Positions 1 to 10,927 of a stretch of 64,000 nucleotides of DNA are shown here, one piece after another. Under the pieces are notes generated by a model that saw only the letters and a program-made list of their open reading frames with translations, had not been told where the DNA came from and ran no database searches. The translations under genes and the position numbers were made by a program. Numbering within the stretch: the first letter of the stretch is position 1; each line of letters starts with the position of its first letter. The DNA is taken from the NCBI GenBank assembly GCA_963576565.1, contig OY755039.1, positions 77,412,789 to 77,476,788 of the forward strand, given 5' to 3'. Origin of the DNA: Aspidapion aeneum (lineage: Eukaryota > Arthropoda > Insecta > Coleoptera > Brentidae).

Positions 1-127
1 TCAAATCATCGGCGTACAGTTGACAAAAACTCTATCTATGTAAATTTGGTATCTGTGCATTTTTTGTTCCTTTATTTCTGAAACGCCAACCATTGTGTAA
101 TTGTCATTAAATTAAAACATGTACAAA

Positions 128-212
128 ATAAATGGATCCATTACGGATCTGATTATGAATGAACCTTTCTAGCTAGCTTATTAGCATACTTCAAGTGAAG
201 CCATGATATATT
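128..212 (+). repeat. fragment of the AC-core dispersed repeat (5' part)
   Basis: This stretch carries the same opening as copies near 42.78 and 48.13 kb: AAATGGATCCATNACGGATC, then CTAGCTAGC, then CAAGTGAAGCCATGATAT. Only the first ~85 bases are present. The microsatellite core of the family is missing, so this is a truncated copy. Confidence 0.6.
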
Positions 213-990
213 GTTATGAAGCACCCTGTATGATCAATTTAATAATAATATGCAAGCTTGTAAAAACAGTAATTGTTTAAATAATAAAATGAAATCGAGG
301 ACAGTGCAAATGGGAGCCTCGAGGGTACAGTTTTTTCGGTGTGAAGAAATGTGGCCTGTGATGGGAGCCGAAAGTGCTGTCGCCGAGTTTTCTTCGGTAA
401 GTAGACCACCCCCGTGAAAATGACATACGGAATATAACAGCGCGAACAGCGCTTGCGATCTGGACAAGGGACTAAATTGGAACTAAACATAATGACGTTT
501 GACAGTGTCATCCTGTTCTGTGGTTTGACTGCTGTTGTGGGAAAGAGAGAGAGCCCACCAGAACAGACAGAAAGCGAGACACGCGACACACCTGAATTTA
601 TTCTGTGGTGAATGTCATTTTTGTCGGGTGGTTCCCCTCAATCTGATTTTTGAAAAAAAAATCTAAAATCAAATCATTGTGTACTAGATCGGCATATTTT
701 GTGAGTCTAACAAGCAGTAGCAGTGTAAAAAAGAAGCAGCAGCAGTATAAAAAACAAGGAGCAGCATATAAAAAGCAGTCAATTCAACGACCCCATACCA
801 GTGAGTTTTAAGGTGGATTTATTGTTCGTTAAAGTAAGGTAAGGGGTAAGTTCATTTATTTAGGCTTACTTCATACTTTCCACTATGAACAATGGAAATT
901 TCTATTTTAAGTAAGGCCGCCTTGTTTATGATAAAAACAAATAGGTTCTAACTTAATAAGTCTAAGTTGTTACTTCTTCTGAAGAGTTAC
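213..990. other. no recognisable gene; slightly GC-richer stretch
   Basis: Overlapping short ORFs run through 234-589, but none resembles a known family. The segment at 300-600 is less AT-rich than its surroundings, and 715-780 is rich in GCAG and CAGCAG. It could be a 5' untranslated region or promoter of an unseen host gene, but nothing in the sequence proves that. Confidence 0.3.
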
Positions 991-993
991 AGT

Positions 994-1507
994 GATCTAT
1001 CACTCAGCTGCGACACAGTTTTATGCCAAAAACCACCTTCGCTTAGTTTCTACCACCAAAAACCCAACTACTACCACCTTCTGTGGCTTCTATCCCCAAA
1101 AAACCAACTACTACCACCTTCCCCTACTTCTAACCCCAAAAAACAAACTACTACTACCTTCGCTGAGCTTCTACCCCTAAAAAACCAACTACTGCCATCT
1201 TCTCCTAGTCTCTGCCACCAAAAAACCAACTTCTACCAACGCTTATCTTCTACCACTAAAAAACCAACTACTACCTCCTTTGATTATGATTGTAGTATTT
1301 GGTTTTTTGGTGGTAGAAGCTAGGGGAACTTGGTAGTAGTTGGTTTTTTGCTGGTAGAAGCTAGGGGAAGGTGGAAGTAGTTACTTTATTGCTGGTAGAA
1401 GGTAGCAAAAGTTGGTAGTAGTTTGTTTTTTGGTGGTAGAAGGTAATCCAAGGGGATAGTAGTTGGTTTTTAGTGTAAACCTGATCTGTACCTAAGTGAT
1501 AGATAGA
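994..1507. mobile_element. foldback element with inverted tandem repeats
   Basis: The left arm (about 1025-1280) repeats a unit containing AAAAAACCAACTACTACCAC and CTTCTACC several times. The right arm (about 1293-1475) carries the reverse complement (GGTAGTAGTTGGTTTTTTG, GGTAGAAG). The outer ends match as inverted copies: GATCTATCACTCAG at 994-1007 against CTAAGTGATAGATAG at 1492-1506. Inverted arms of short tandem units are the design of foldback (FB) elements. The ORFs across it are by-products of the repeat, and no transposase is visible. Confidence 0.7.
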
Positions 1508-1620
1508 TAGGTAACTGTTTGGGTGTGGTAGCAGCTGTGATTTATTAGTTAGGGTTTGTTTTAATCTCAAACAATACGCTGCAATATCGAAAAAAAAAAA
1601 AAAAATTTGATCTGTAAAAT

Positions 1621-1740
1621 ATAGGTAGGGGGGGGGTGGTACCCCATGAGGCCATATTTTATGTTTGTATTCATGAAATATGTGGAAAATATTAGAAAAA
1701 ACTTAGCTTTTGGGGGGGCTGCCCCTGACATATATGCCAC
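1621..1740 (-). repeat. small hAT-like repeat, copy 1
   Basis: The reverse complement starts CAGTGGCATATATGTCAGGG, followed by a C-run and the core CATATTTCATGAATA. The same core sits in the opposite orientation at 2431-2593. The CAGTGG start and C-run resemble non-autonomous hAT ends. The other end is not clear here. Confidence 0.4.
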
Positions 1741-2430
1741 TGTGTAGACCCATGTTTGTAGGATAATACATTTTTTGTTGCATCTTACTGCTTACTTTAT
1801 GGCAATATGGCTTTGTTTGTTATTGGTATTGCTATATAGCTTTAAAATTCCTGCCTCCCTGCTTAATAAGTTTGACTTAAGCCCTGTTCTGACTGCATCA
1901 AACCCATGTCACTATATCCGATGATGGCACTTGGAATGAGATGGTTACATGCATTTTAGAGAAACTTTCATAGTGACAAACCAGCTTTACAGCCCCAACT
2001 ATAAACTCAACTTTACTGTATCAATTTGATCATGGCACATACCTGTTCTTTTCTGGGGAGAAAGAGATGTGTCAATATGGAACTGAAACAGTATCCTTGA
2101 GTTTTATAAATAGCATTTTTTATTGCCTAATACCCTGTTCGGACTGTGCAACTTTTCCATGCATGCAACTTTTGTGTCCTCTCTCTCACTCAGATGATGT
2201 TACTTAAAGAGAGACAGAACAAACAAGTTGCATGCTTTGTTTGGAAATGAATGAAAATTTGTTTTATTTTTAAGTAAAACACACTGTTTTTTAATTTTGC
2301 AAAGGCAGCTTTGTGTTCCCCTCAGATAGTACTAACCAAGTGGTAACAGCTAACCTGTAATTTGTACTGTTTTGCTAATAATGCCATGTAAATCTTGGGC
2401 TAATGTCAAGAAATCTGTAATGCAATAAGC
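1741..2430. other. no recognisable gene
   Basis: AT-rich sequence without a coding pattern, tandem array or inverted repeat that I can support. Confidence 0.4.
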
Positions 2431-2593
2431 CATGGGCGCAGCCAGGCGGGGGGCCCCAAACCTAAGATTTTTTTTAACATATTTTCCACATATTTCATGA
2501 ATAAACACAAAAAATAGCATGAAATATGACATCATGAAGCCTCGCACCCCCCACCCCCCCCCCCCCAAGACATATTCCTGGGTGCGACACTGC
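2431..2593 (+). repeat. small hAT-like repeat, copy 2
   Basis: It begins CATGGGCGCAGCCAGG and ends CCTGGGTGCGACACTG, which is an imperfect inverted end pair. It contains CATATTTCATGAATAAAC as in the opposite-strand copy at 1621-1740, and C-runs of up to 13. The flanks GCAATAAGC and GCATAAGC could be an imperfect 8 bp TSD, which would fit hAT. Confidence 0.45.
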
Positions 2594-4037
2594 ATAAGCT
2601 GTAAAATAATATTTTATTCTGCATAATTACCGGACAATGTAATCTCAAAGCTAAATTTGTAATCAGGGTAGTAATGCTATGTTTTTTGAACAGGTGTCAG
2701 TTGGAGCTTCAGCAGTCATGTTTTTTAAGGTGTTTTATAAAGTTTCACTTAGTTTTATTTTAATAAATCTAAATTTTTTAACAATCTTAGTGGAAAGTTT
2801 GGTTTGGTGAAGTAAAAAAATAATAATAATTTCTTATGGTAGTGATAGTAGTAATTATTTATTATTCGCATTTTTTACTGTAAAATCTTTTAAAATAAAA
2901 ATTTTACAAAGTTTTTTTTGGTTTATTTATTTTTATTTAATTATTTTAGACAGGTTTTCTTTCTAACATAAAAATTTTTGTTGGTCCCCCAAAAGAGGAT
3001 TCTATTTACAAACAATATTTTATAGCTTGTGAAAAAAGAAAACAACTAAATAACTTTTTTTACATGTCAATTGTAATGTCAAAAAATGTCTTTTTTCACT
3101 TGTTGACACATGTAAAAAAAATATATATTTTTTTAACTTTTGAATATGGTGGGGGGTGTGACTGTTCTATCTGAAAAAGGTAGTTGTTATTTTGTCTGCA
3201 AATTCTATTACATGTCAAAACTTCAGAAATCTTTAAACTAGAACAGGTCATTATTCACATAACTTATATTATCATGGCATTTTCCTAAGTAAGGCCTGGT
3301 TTACCCAAAAACTTAATGTTCAATGAACAAACTCATTGCTTAATTTTAATATCTCTGTTTCCATTTCCTTAGTATTGTAGACATAAAGTATAAACACTAA
3401 ATCTTTCCATTGTGCATTATGTTATGGGTAAATTAGGCATAAAATAGAAAGTTCACATTACTTTGTTAAGTAATCTTATCTAGTTTGACTAATGGTATCC
3501 GACCCTCGGAACCGAAATCAAAAAATATATTTTTACACAAAACATAAAGCCCAATTGTGTAAAATTCAAAACTATACAATATCAGGACATCCACAAAATC
3601 ATATAAATTCATAAAATTTGACTTGTGTATTGTGTAAAAACATATTTTTTGATTTCTGTGCTGAGGATCAGATACAATAAGTCAAACTGTATATACAAGT
3701 GGCCCATTTTGTCTTATTTTTATTACATATAATAGTGAGGTCATATTGCTCCAATGAAAGCTCCCAATTGTATTGTATTTAACATTTGGGGATATAGTGT
3801 GCCTATATTACCTAATGAGTTTGACTACATTCTTGAAATATGTAATGCTCAAGGGGGAGAGGATTTAGCCTTGCATTATATTCAATGTGCTTGTTTTTTA
3901 ATGGGGGAAGCAGGCATATTATTGTCAACCGCTACAAAAAATTGCAGACTACAACAAAAAAATAAATAGGATTTGTATTATAGCACTAGTGCAATATTGA
4001 AACATTATTCGTAATGCATGTAAGCCAAAATGGATTA
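2594..4037. other. no recognisable gene; low-complexity AT-rich DNA
   Basis: It contains long A and T runs. A short inverted pair around 3500-3690 shares AAAAATATATTTTTACACAA against its complement near 3630-3655, suggesting a roughly 190 bp palindromic MITE. A 71-codon ORF at 3754-3969 is not like any family I know. Confidence 0.35.
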
Positions 4038-4039
4038 TA

Positions 4040-4741
4040 TAGGGTGTTGTGAAATTCAATAAAATATTTTTAAAGATAATTTCCTAGAGTGATTTCAAGA
4101 CAAAAAGTTTATATAAACAAACGTCTACAAACACTTAGTAGTAGAGATACAGGGTGTTTAAATTTACTTTTTTTATATAGCTTTTACAGTTTTTGTGATA
4201 TTTAGCTCAAATTTGGCTCGTATATTTACTTATAGGCACTACAAGTTAAGGCATGTCAAATAGGTTTTAATTAATTTGTTTATTTTGATATACTCGCCAT
4301 ACCATACTGGAGCATTTTTTATTTTATGATAGCAGCCTTTGGTGCAACAGCGATTTTCTCTAAAATGGTTAAAGATGCAAAAAAATTTCAGAAAAACAAA
4401 AAAGTTTGCAAATGAAACAAAGATTTTATTTCTTGTTTTAAAATCCCTACTTCTCCCTACCAGTGGCTTAAAACAAAAAAATTCTGGGGGAAAAGGCGAC
4501 ATGACCCCTGAAAAAGGGTCACTCTGTACATGTTTACTATTATTTGGCATGTCTAAAAGTGTAGTGCCTATTGCTTAATATGCCAAATTTGAACTAAATA
4601 TCTCGAAAAGTACAAGAGCTATAAAAAACTAAATAAAAGAAACTTTAAAACAAGGCGTTTAAGGTTATATAAAAATTTTGCCTTGAAACCACTTAAGGAA
4701 TTCAACACTAAAATTAAGTTATTGAATTATGAAACACCCTG
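4040..4741. mobile_element. TA-target MITE with long terminal inverted repeats (CAGGGTGT type)
   Basis: The left end reads TA then TAGGGTGTTGTGAAATTC, and the right end is the inverted GAATTATGAAACACCCTG then TA. The arms match imperfectly for about 165-190 bp, including TGATTTCAAG/CTTGAAACCA and a shared TCAAATTTGG inner block. TA duplication and CAGGGTG ends point to a Tc1/mariner-related MITE. The 103-codon minus-strand ORF inside lies within the non-coding loop and is discounted. Confidence 0.75.
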
Positions 4742-4785
4742 TATAATGTGTATTTTATAAAAACTTATTTCAATATGTAAATAAA

Positions 4786-4981
4786 CAGTGGCAGAACTAC
4801 AATGCAGCAAGGCACAGGGTTGCTGAGAGGCGTATGCTCCATAGAGAGCCCGAAGGGCTGGAGTGATCACACACACACACAGTGATAAGTAAAAAATGAT
4901 TTCAGCGAAATTAAAAAGGTTTAGTTGGTGGGAGCACCTCTGCCCTGTAGAAGGTCTTGCTGTATGGTGGTTCTATCACTG
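4786..4981. mobile_element. short hAT-like MITE
   Basis: The left end is CAGTGGCAGAACTACAATGC; the reverse complement of the right end is CAGTGATAGAACCACCATAC, followed by AGCAAG on both sides. Inside is a short CA run (4868-4882). I do not see an 8 bp TSD, so the hAT assignment rests on the CAGTG start only. Confidence 0.45.
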
Positions 4982-5447
4982 CTTGTCTTGCAATTCATTG
5001 CAGGGAGAAAGGCTGATCAATAGCAAAAATTGTGTACAATTCTTTACATAATCCATATTTTTGTTGGTCCTGTAAGTCCTTCTTGGTCTTATTTAGGTAT
5101 AAAGTGATAAAAAAAAGACAAAAATGACTAACGAATAATACCAAACCAAAGGTCCTGCCAAGACCTAATTTTTACTGATTTTTATTAGTCCGAAGCGCAT
5201 TGATCAGCCCCTCGGCGCAGGATCTGTCCTGGGACGGGTTTTAATTGAGCAAACTGTCTATCCGGAAAAGTGTTTAAGTTCAATAAACTGTGTCTATCAC
5301 GGAAAGTGTTTTAGTTTACTATCTGCTCAACACTGAAATAACAATATCACAGTTCATATAAATGTATCTTTAGCAGTAAAAAAGCTGGTAAGTACTATAA
5401 TATGTTTATTAATTAATTTTTAAATATTAATATAATACTGTTCATTG
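4982..5447. other. no recognisable gene
   Basis: Mixed AT-rich sequence without a supported feature. Confidence 0.35.
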
Positions 5448-5693
5448 AATATCAGCTGATGATGGTAAAAAAGTTTGTTTTTGTTTAAAATGTATTTTTT
5501 CAGAACCATTTCCTATAAAGTTTTGGTATTTTCCATAAATTTTGTAAAAAAATTATTGTCCACAAAGTTTTACTATTTGACGATATTTTTGTGCAAATTT
5601 AATGGAAAAAGTATGCCATGATTTAAATGGGATGGTTCTGAAAAAATAAATTTTAACAAAAACAAAAGTTTTTCCCATCAACAGCTGATTTTC
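5448..5693. mobile_element. palindromic MITE (CAGCTGATGATGG arms)
   Basis: Left arm from ATCAGCTGATGATGG through TTTTTTCAGAACCATTTCC; right arm is the inverted GGATGGTTCTGAAAAAATAA through CCCATCAACAGCTGAT. Arms are about 90 bp with a short AT-rich loop. No TSD is assigned. Confidence 0.55.
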
Positions 5694-6339
5694 ACTGACC
5701 AGCAGATTTATTTTAACTAATATCAGCTCAGCTGGTGTTCTGTGATATCAGCTGATTTATTTTGACAAAAATCAGCTGTGTCCCGACATGTTTGATCTAG
5801 ACAGAGAGCTATAGTCTTCTCTCTTTCTGGACCGTGTTAAGGTTATTCTCGTGTTACCAACGGTTTAACACGTAGTTTGCATTTCTTCCCTTTGGTGTTC
5901 TGTGAAGTAGACTTTAATTAAAATTAGTAAGTACACAGACAATTTGGGTGGGTGCGGCGAAAGTCCGTACAGTGTAGGCTAGCGTAAGGGTTTGGTTAGG
6001 TTAGGCCGAATTAGTTATTGAACATTTCCTACCAACATGTACAGGTCTGATCTTTACTTTAATAAACACCATAAACTTTAAAAAAACTGATTAAGGGAAA
6101 CCAGTTTTCGGGGTTACTTACGCAAGTAAAATTGATTGTAGTTCCCTAGTCATAACAATCGCTTGCGAGAGTAATCATTAAAGAAGACTGGTCCGACCTT
6201 TTGTTGGCTTACCTTCCATCTGAGTTTACCCCCCAAACGTAAATAGTTGTTAATTTCTTTTATCGGGGATAAAATCTATTTTGTAATCCGTTTAGGAGCA
6301 AAAATTAGGTTTTAAGCCTCACAATCACGAGAATATCAA
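5694..6339. other. no recognisable gene
   Basis: No coding pattern or repeat unit that I can support. A further ATCAGCTGATTTATTTTGAC block near 5740 suggests relatives of the preceding element. Confidence 0.3.
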
Positions 6340-6765
6340 CCTTAAATACAGCTTTTGGTAAATATCTTGGAAACTAAAGCTTTTATGAAGTTTTTGGACA
6401 TAACACAAATTATTAAGCAAAATGTGGTCTACTATATTCAGAAATTCGCATATTAATACGACGCTCCATTAAAGAGTTAGCATTTTTTATATTTTTCATA
6501 CGTCAAAAAACTGTAAGAGTGTGGTACAATATTATACCGGAAAATTTTATGAAAATCGGTTCAACGACTTAGGGGTTATCGTGTTACGGACAGAAATAAT
6601 ATACATACACACACACACACACACACCCACCTAGACAGAATCACGGCATTATTTTTAAGGTATGGCAAAGTACACCAAAATAACTCATTTTCGGCGTTAT
6701 CTAAAAAAAAATGTTATCGTCAAAACTAATACCTTCTCGAGCTACTAAAACTAACACAAATACAA
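6340..6765 (+). repeat. AC-core dispersed repeat, copy with (AC)n
   Basis: It shares GTAAATATCTNGGAAACNAA, ACAAATTATTNAGC, GTTAGCATTTTTNA, ATGAAAATCGGTTCAACGAC, TATCGTGTTACGGACAG and TTTTCGGCGTTATCT with copies at 42.8, 48.1-50.8 and 53.6 kb. An (AC)n run at 6607-6629 follows the GTTACGGACAG core. No ORF; non-autonomous. Confidence 0.7.
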
Positions 6766-6908
6766 ACACAAAGTTTAACAAAAAACGCAGGTTCGGTTCG
6801 GTTGACACAGTATTCTGATAAATGGAAGTTTATGTTGCCAGATGTAATTTTTGTCTTGTTCTGAAAATGTTTCTTTTTGATATTTCTTATATTGATAGGT
6901 AACAAATT

Positions 6909-7255
6909 GTATCATAACAAAAACATTTCATGTAAGAAAAAGCCAAGTACGCGAAAATGTTCCTTAAAAAGAATTGAGATAAAAGTAAAGCAAGTTCTCC
7001 AGTCCAAATTTCAAAATGAAAGAATCTTACTAGTTTGGAAATGTTTTTTTTTAAATTTGATATTACAGCCAAACTTCTTTATGTTCAATTTAGCACTGTT
7101 CCTAAGAGTTATTTGCAGCCGTAATAGGCAAGTTTAGAAAAACATTTCCAAACTAGTAAGAACCTTTCATTTTGAAATTTGTATTGGAGAACTTGGCTTT
7201 ACTTTTATCTCAATTCTATTTAAGGAACATTTTCGCGTACTAGGCATTGTTTTAC
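6909..7255. mobile_element. palindromic element with ~135 bp arms
   Basis: The left arm begins ATCATAACAAAAACATTTCA and includes AAGCCAAGTACGCGAAAATG. The right arm is its inverted copy ending near CGCGTACTAGGC. The loop holds TTCTTTATGTTCAATTTAGC. A second complete copy (61.98-62.35 kb) has the loop in the opposite direction, and one arm only is present at 52.07-52.26 kb. The two ORFs over it are palindrome shadows. Confidence 0.75.
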
Positions 7256-7688
7256 ATGTTCATTTTTTGGACGATTATTAAACCGATGTTCAATTGCTTT
7301 GGTGGATGAATATTTAAATATTGATACGTATTTAATACGGTAATGCATCTACAGACATAGTTTTAAGTTATTTATGTATTATTTAGCTTTGAAAATGTTT
7401 GTATATAAGTTTTTATATTAATCATGGATTATTTCTATTGTTTTTCGAACTTTAAACCATTCCTCAGGGTGAGTACTACAATTTGAGACAAACGGGAATC
7501 TTACAACTACACGGATTAAATTTCCAAAAAATTACATTTTCATTAATTTTTTATGTGGTTTTTCTTTATTTCTAAAGTTAATTTGAATTTATCTGAGATG
7601 AAATTCACTGAGAAATGCTTACTCATTATTGCACAGTAGGGATAACCGAATCTTTGCAGTTATTTGATCTGTGAGTATTAAAATACTC

Positions 7689-10269
7689 TGCCAATCTATG
7701 GGCACCTAAGCTCACACTAGGTACTATAGTTATAGTGTGAGCTAATATAATCAAAAACTGAAATATATTTTATTCAACTCCAGACTCAATTACCTTTCGT
7801 TTGATACCACACAAGCCATGTTTTGACTTAAACTCAAATTTTTTTAATCTACCCCCCACCCTTTTAAAAAAAACTAAAATGTATTTTGTTTAACTCCAGA
7901 CTCAATTACCTTTCGTTTGATATCACACACGCCATATTTTCACTTAAACTCTAATTTTTGACATCTACCCCCACCCTTTTTTTAAAAATAAACTAAAATT
8001 ATTTTTTTTAACTCCAGACTTAATTACCTTTCGTTTGATATCACACACGCCATATTTTCACATAAACTCTAATTTTTGGAATCTACCCCCACCCTTTTAT
8101 TTGGCTTGCGTTCGGTGGATTTTGTTCATTTTTAAATGGGACCATCACGGCCCAAGACCCAACTTAGGTACCAAATTTCATTAAAATCGGACAAGCGGTT
8201 TTTGAGTTATGCGGGTTGGTCGTTACAGACAGACATACAGAGAGCAAAACAAAAAAGTTTCAAAATCATCTGAAACGCAAAGATATATAAAAATTTTTGA
8301 AATCGGAGCAACTTTTTTTTTCTCGAAAAAATTAGGATCACCACCCAAGTAACATTATTAACACTCAAGGTTTTATCAATTTGGTTCCTAGGTTATTTAG
8401 AGGGTGCTGTTATGGGTTTTAGGATCAATTTAGCTACATAAAGGTAATTTATATTGCCAATTACCTAAAGGGGTGTTATACAACCAAAAAGTGATTTATA
8501 AAGGGAGTATAATAAAACTGATATTCCTTCTGTTCCTTTTAGATACTTTTGGTTTTATTGATTTCTGATTTATAAAGATGGTCTTATAAAACCATTTTAC
8601 CTAAAGCTTTTAAAAAGAAATAAATATAAACTTTGGTCATTTAGTTTTTGTCATTACTTTAGGTCATCACAAAAGTGTTTTATTACTTTTATAATAGAGT
8701 TAAAAGGTTGTCTTATATCCTTTTGTTTTTATAGTAACTAGTAGTTTAAAAGTAAATATGATTAGATAGGCGGCCATATAGAACCTAGTTTCCTTAAGGT
8801 TTTTAAGAGTGGTAAATATAAACTTTAGACTTTTGGTTTTTGCCATTACTTTTAGGCATTTTAAAAAGGTTTTATAGGAAGGCTTAAAGGTAAACTTAAT
8901 TCTTTTGTATTTATATAGTTACCCATAGCTGTATATTAAATATTATTTAAATAGGCTGCCATATAAAACCTTGTTTCCTTTTAACAGAAGTAAGTAAATA
9001 CTTTCGTATTTTATTTTTTTAGGTATTTCTTGTAAAAATAATAGATATACCTAGGTACAGATTCGTACCTACCTATTGCAAGATTGATTATTTAAAGCCC
9101 AATAATTAATAATTGTTGAGTTTCCGTCCTCCTGGGTAGGACACCCAGGCCTAGATAAGGCCTGGTTAGACGGCCAATATAAGAGGTTGCCCTCCAATCT
9201 GCAGGCACAACGAATATCTTTACACTGGCCCTCTCGATTGTGTCGAAATTGCACGATAAAAAACATTTAAAAGTGTTGAATTATACGCTTTTAATCACTT
9301 TATAAACAAATACAAAAAATTTAAGTGAGGTTATGTTGACTATGTTTACATTGTTCTTTTTTGTTAGTTTCATAAGGGCACTCAAAAATCCTTGTTGCGA
9401 TACAGTAACAAATAAAACCAAGTGACCACTATAAAACCATAATGGCGTATATAAATTTATTTAAAAAATATTGTAAAGAGAAAATATTTATCCAGTCGTT
9501 TTAGCAGTGTTTTTTAACAATAATTTTACTTTAATTTTGATTTATGTAAACCAAACAGACTTTTTTAATGGTGAATAGTGTAAATGATTTTTTTTTGTAT
9601 TTTAAGTATTTGTTATTTTGTTATCAAAAAACTATTAAAAAGCATTCTTGAGCTGGCGCGCTTGTTTTGAGAGCTTTTTAGATACGACTTTATCAGAAAA
9701 ATAAATCTGGCAGGCAATTTGATCATCAACAAAACGACAAACTCGATATATTTTTACGTGATAAAATAATTTTGGGACTCTGACATTTTTTGCATTTTGT
9801 GACCTAAATTATTTTATATAGCCATTGTGAATTTAAATATCGCCATAGCTTTTATAGGAAAACTTTTTTACTCTAAAGGTATTATGGTATTCAAAAGAAT
9901 CGCCAGGATACCAAATTACCAAATCTAGTTTTATAATAGGATAGAGGACGTTTCTGAGTTGCTTTTAGAACCTGGCATAATAGCTTTAGGCTCTAAAAGG
10001 TTCTATACTGGTGGAACCGCTAGAGGGCGAAGTTGGAGTTTATTTCTTATGGTTTTATAGTGCGTTTAATACATAGGTTGCCACCACCAATTGGGGAGTC
10101 CCATTTAGGAGGTCTAAGGGGTATATAAGGGTAATGGGAACGTGCTAGCGACCAAACATTGAAACTAATGGTTTTAAGGAAAGGCGCTGGCAACCTTTTA
10201 GCTTCTGCTATAAATAAAGAAATGTTACTTGGCCATAGCTCACACTACTTATAGTAGTAGTGTGAGCTA
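7689..10269 (-). mobile_element. GTCT-core element with terminal hairpins (copy a), itself interrupted
   Basis: The outer parts are 7689-8343 and 10233-10269. Both ends carry a hairpin built from AGCTCACACTA and TAGTGTGAGCT. Three diverged tandem units of about 110 bp follow (AACTCCAGACTCAATTACC, TTTCGTTTGATATCACACAC, ATCTACCCCCACCC). Next comes a core with TCATTAAAATCGGACAAGCG, GGTTTTTGAGTTATG, CGTTACAGACAGACA. It is flanked by AAAATACTC on both sides (7680-7688 and 10270-10278), a probable 9 bp TSD. Paralogues lie at 18.21-18.94 kb and 63.50-64.00 kb. Confidence 0.7.
8344..10232. mobile_element. 1.9 kb TIR element, CCCAAGTAAC ends (copy 1)
   Basis: The left end is CCCAAGTAACATT and the right end is AATGTTACTTGG, an inverted pair. 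It sits inside the GTCT element at GATCA-CCA-TAGCTC; the undisturbed order is readable at 18.24 kb, so CCA (8341-8343 and 10233-10235) is a 3 bp TSD. Internal sequence contains repeated TTTTGGTTTTT-like blocks and ends with ACCAATTGGGGAGTCCCATT and GGTTTTAAGGAAAGGCGCTG. It has no ORF with recognisable transposase. The superfamily is not assigned. The minus-strand ORF at 9069-9266 is not recognisable. Confidence 0.7.
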
Positions 10270-10329
10270 AAAATACTCTTAAACCGGTCGGTATTAAGTC
10301 TAGTCTTAAACCCGGTCCAAAATGCTTTC

Positions 10330-10784
10330 CTATGCACGAAGACGATATTTTCTATAAAAAAAACACTATTCTCTTGAACTGCTGGTTTCCGTTTAAATTA
10401 AAGGTGGCCTTTATCCAAGAAAATTGATTTGTTTTGAATGGAAGCGGCAACCTTCTTGTTTTGTGTTTTCTAGTATTATGAAATAAATCGCCATTTTCGT
10501 TTTGAGATGCCGGATATTTTGAGTTAAAAAATTAAAAGTCTTGACGCAAAGTAAATCTTTATTTGTGTTAAGAAGATATTAGTAAGATATTTTATATCTT
10601 GCTTCAAAACCACTTTTTCTTCGCGAAAGGCAGTTTGTTTTAAACCAAAACAATTTTTTTCCCAAAACAAGCGGTGTGCTTAGATGAAGAGAAATCAATT
10701 TGTTCGGCGACTTTTGCTTTTGGGTCAAGATAATTTTTTCAAGAAAACTACTTTTCTTAACTAAAGACCTTCTTTTTTTCTATG
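10330..10784 (-). mobile_element. deletion derivative of the 11.66-13.50 kb foldback
   Basis: Read on the minus strand, 10784-10490 matches 11655-11965 (TTAAGAAAAGTAGTTTTCTTG, then AAGATATTAGTAAGATATT region and CCGGATATTTTGAG inverted). The remainder, 10490-10330, matches 13300-13490 (GAAACCAGCAGTTCAAGAGA, ATATCGTCTT). The middle ~1.3 kb is missing, giving a MITE-sized copy of both ends joined. It lies near the right end of the Harbinger-like host. Confidence 0.65.
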
Positions 10785-10927
10785 TAGTAAATACTGGTGA
10801 AAAATATGCACCGATCCTAAAAACAAGTAGAGAGAGAGATTGGCTTTTTGTTTAGGAAAATTCACCCAGTTGGCGGTGCCGAGTTGGCGGCGCCCAGTTG
10901 TCCCATTCCGACTATACTTTGCCTTAA

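Larger units (their letters stand above)
7256..10799 (+). mobile_element. Harbinger-like TIR element, split by nested insertions
   Basis: The parts that belong to this element are 7256-7679, about 10279-10327 and 10785-10799. They match the uninterrupted copies at 32347-33251 (inverted) and 46772-47603: TTGATACGTATTTAATACGG, GCATCTACAGACATAG, GAGAAATGCTTACT, then ACCGGTC and the terminal TAGTAAATACTGGTG. The 5' part is missing at the junction with the palindromic element before it. The gaps are filled by a GTCT-core element and a foldback derivative. Confidence 0.65.

Noticed and set aside
234..589. Two overlapping minus-strand ORFs as a host gene
   Set aside because: Two different frames are open over the same GC-richer stretch and neither resembles a known protein; no splice or start context supports one over the other.
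4239..4550. 103-codon minus-strand ORF as a gene
   Set aside because: It lies within the non-coding loop and arm of a TA-target MITE and has no family resemblance.
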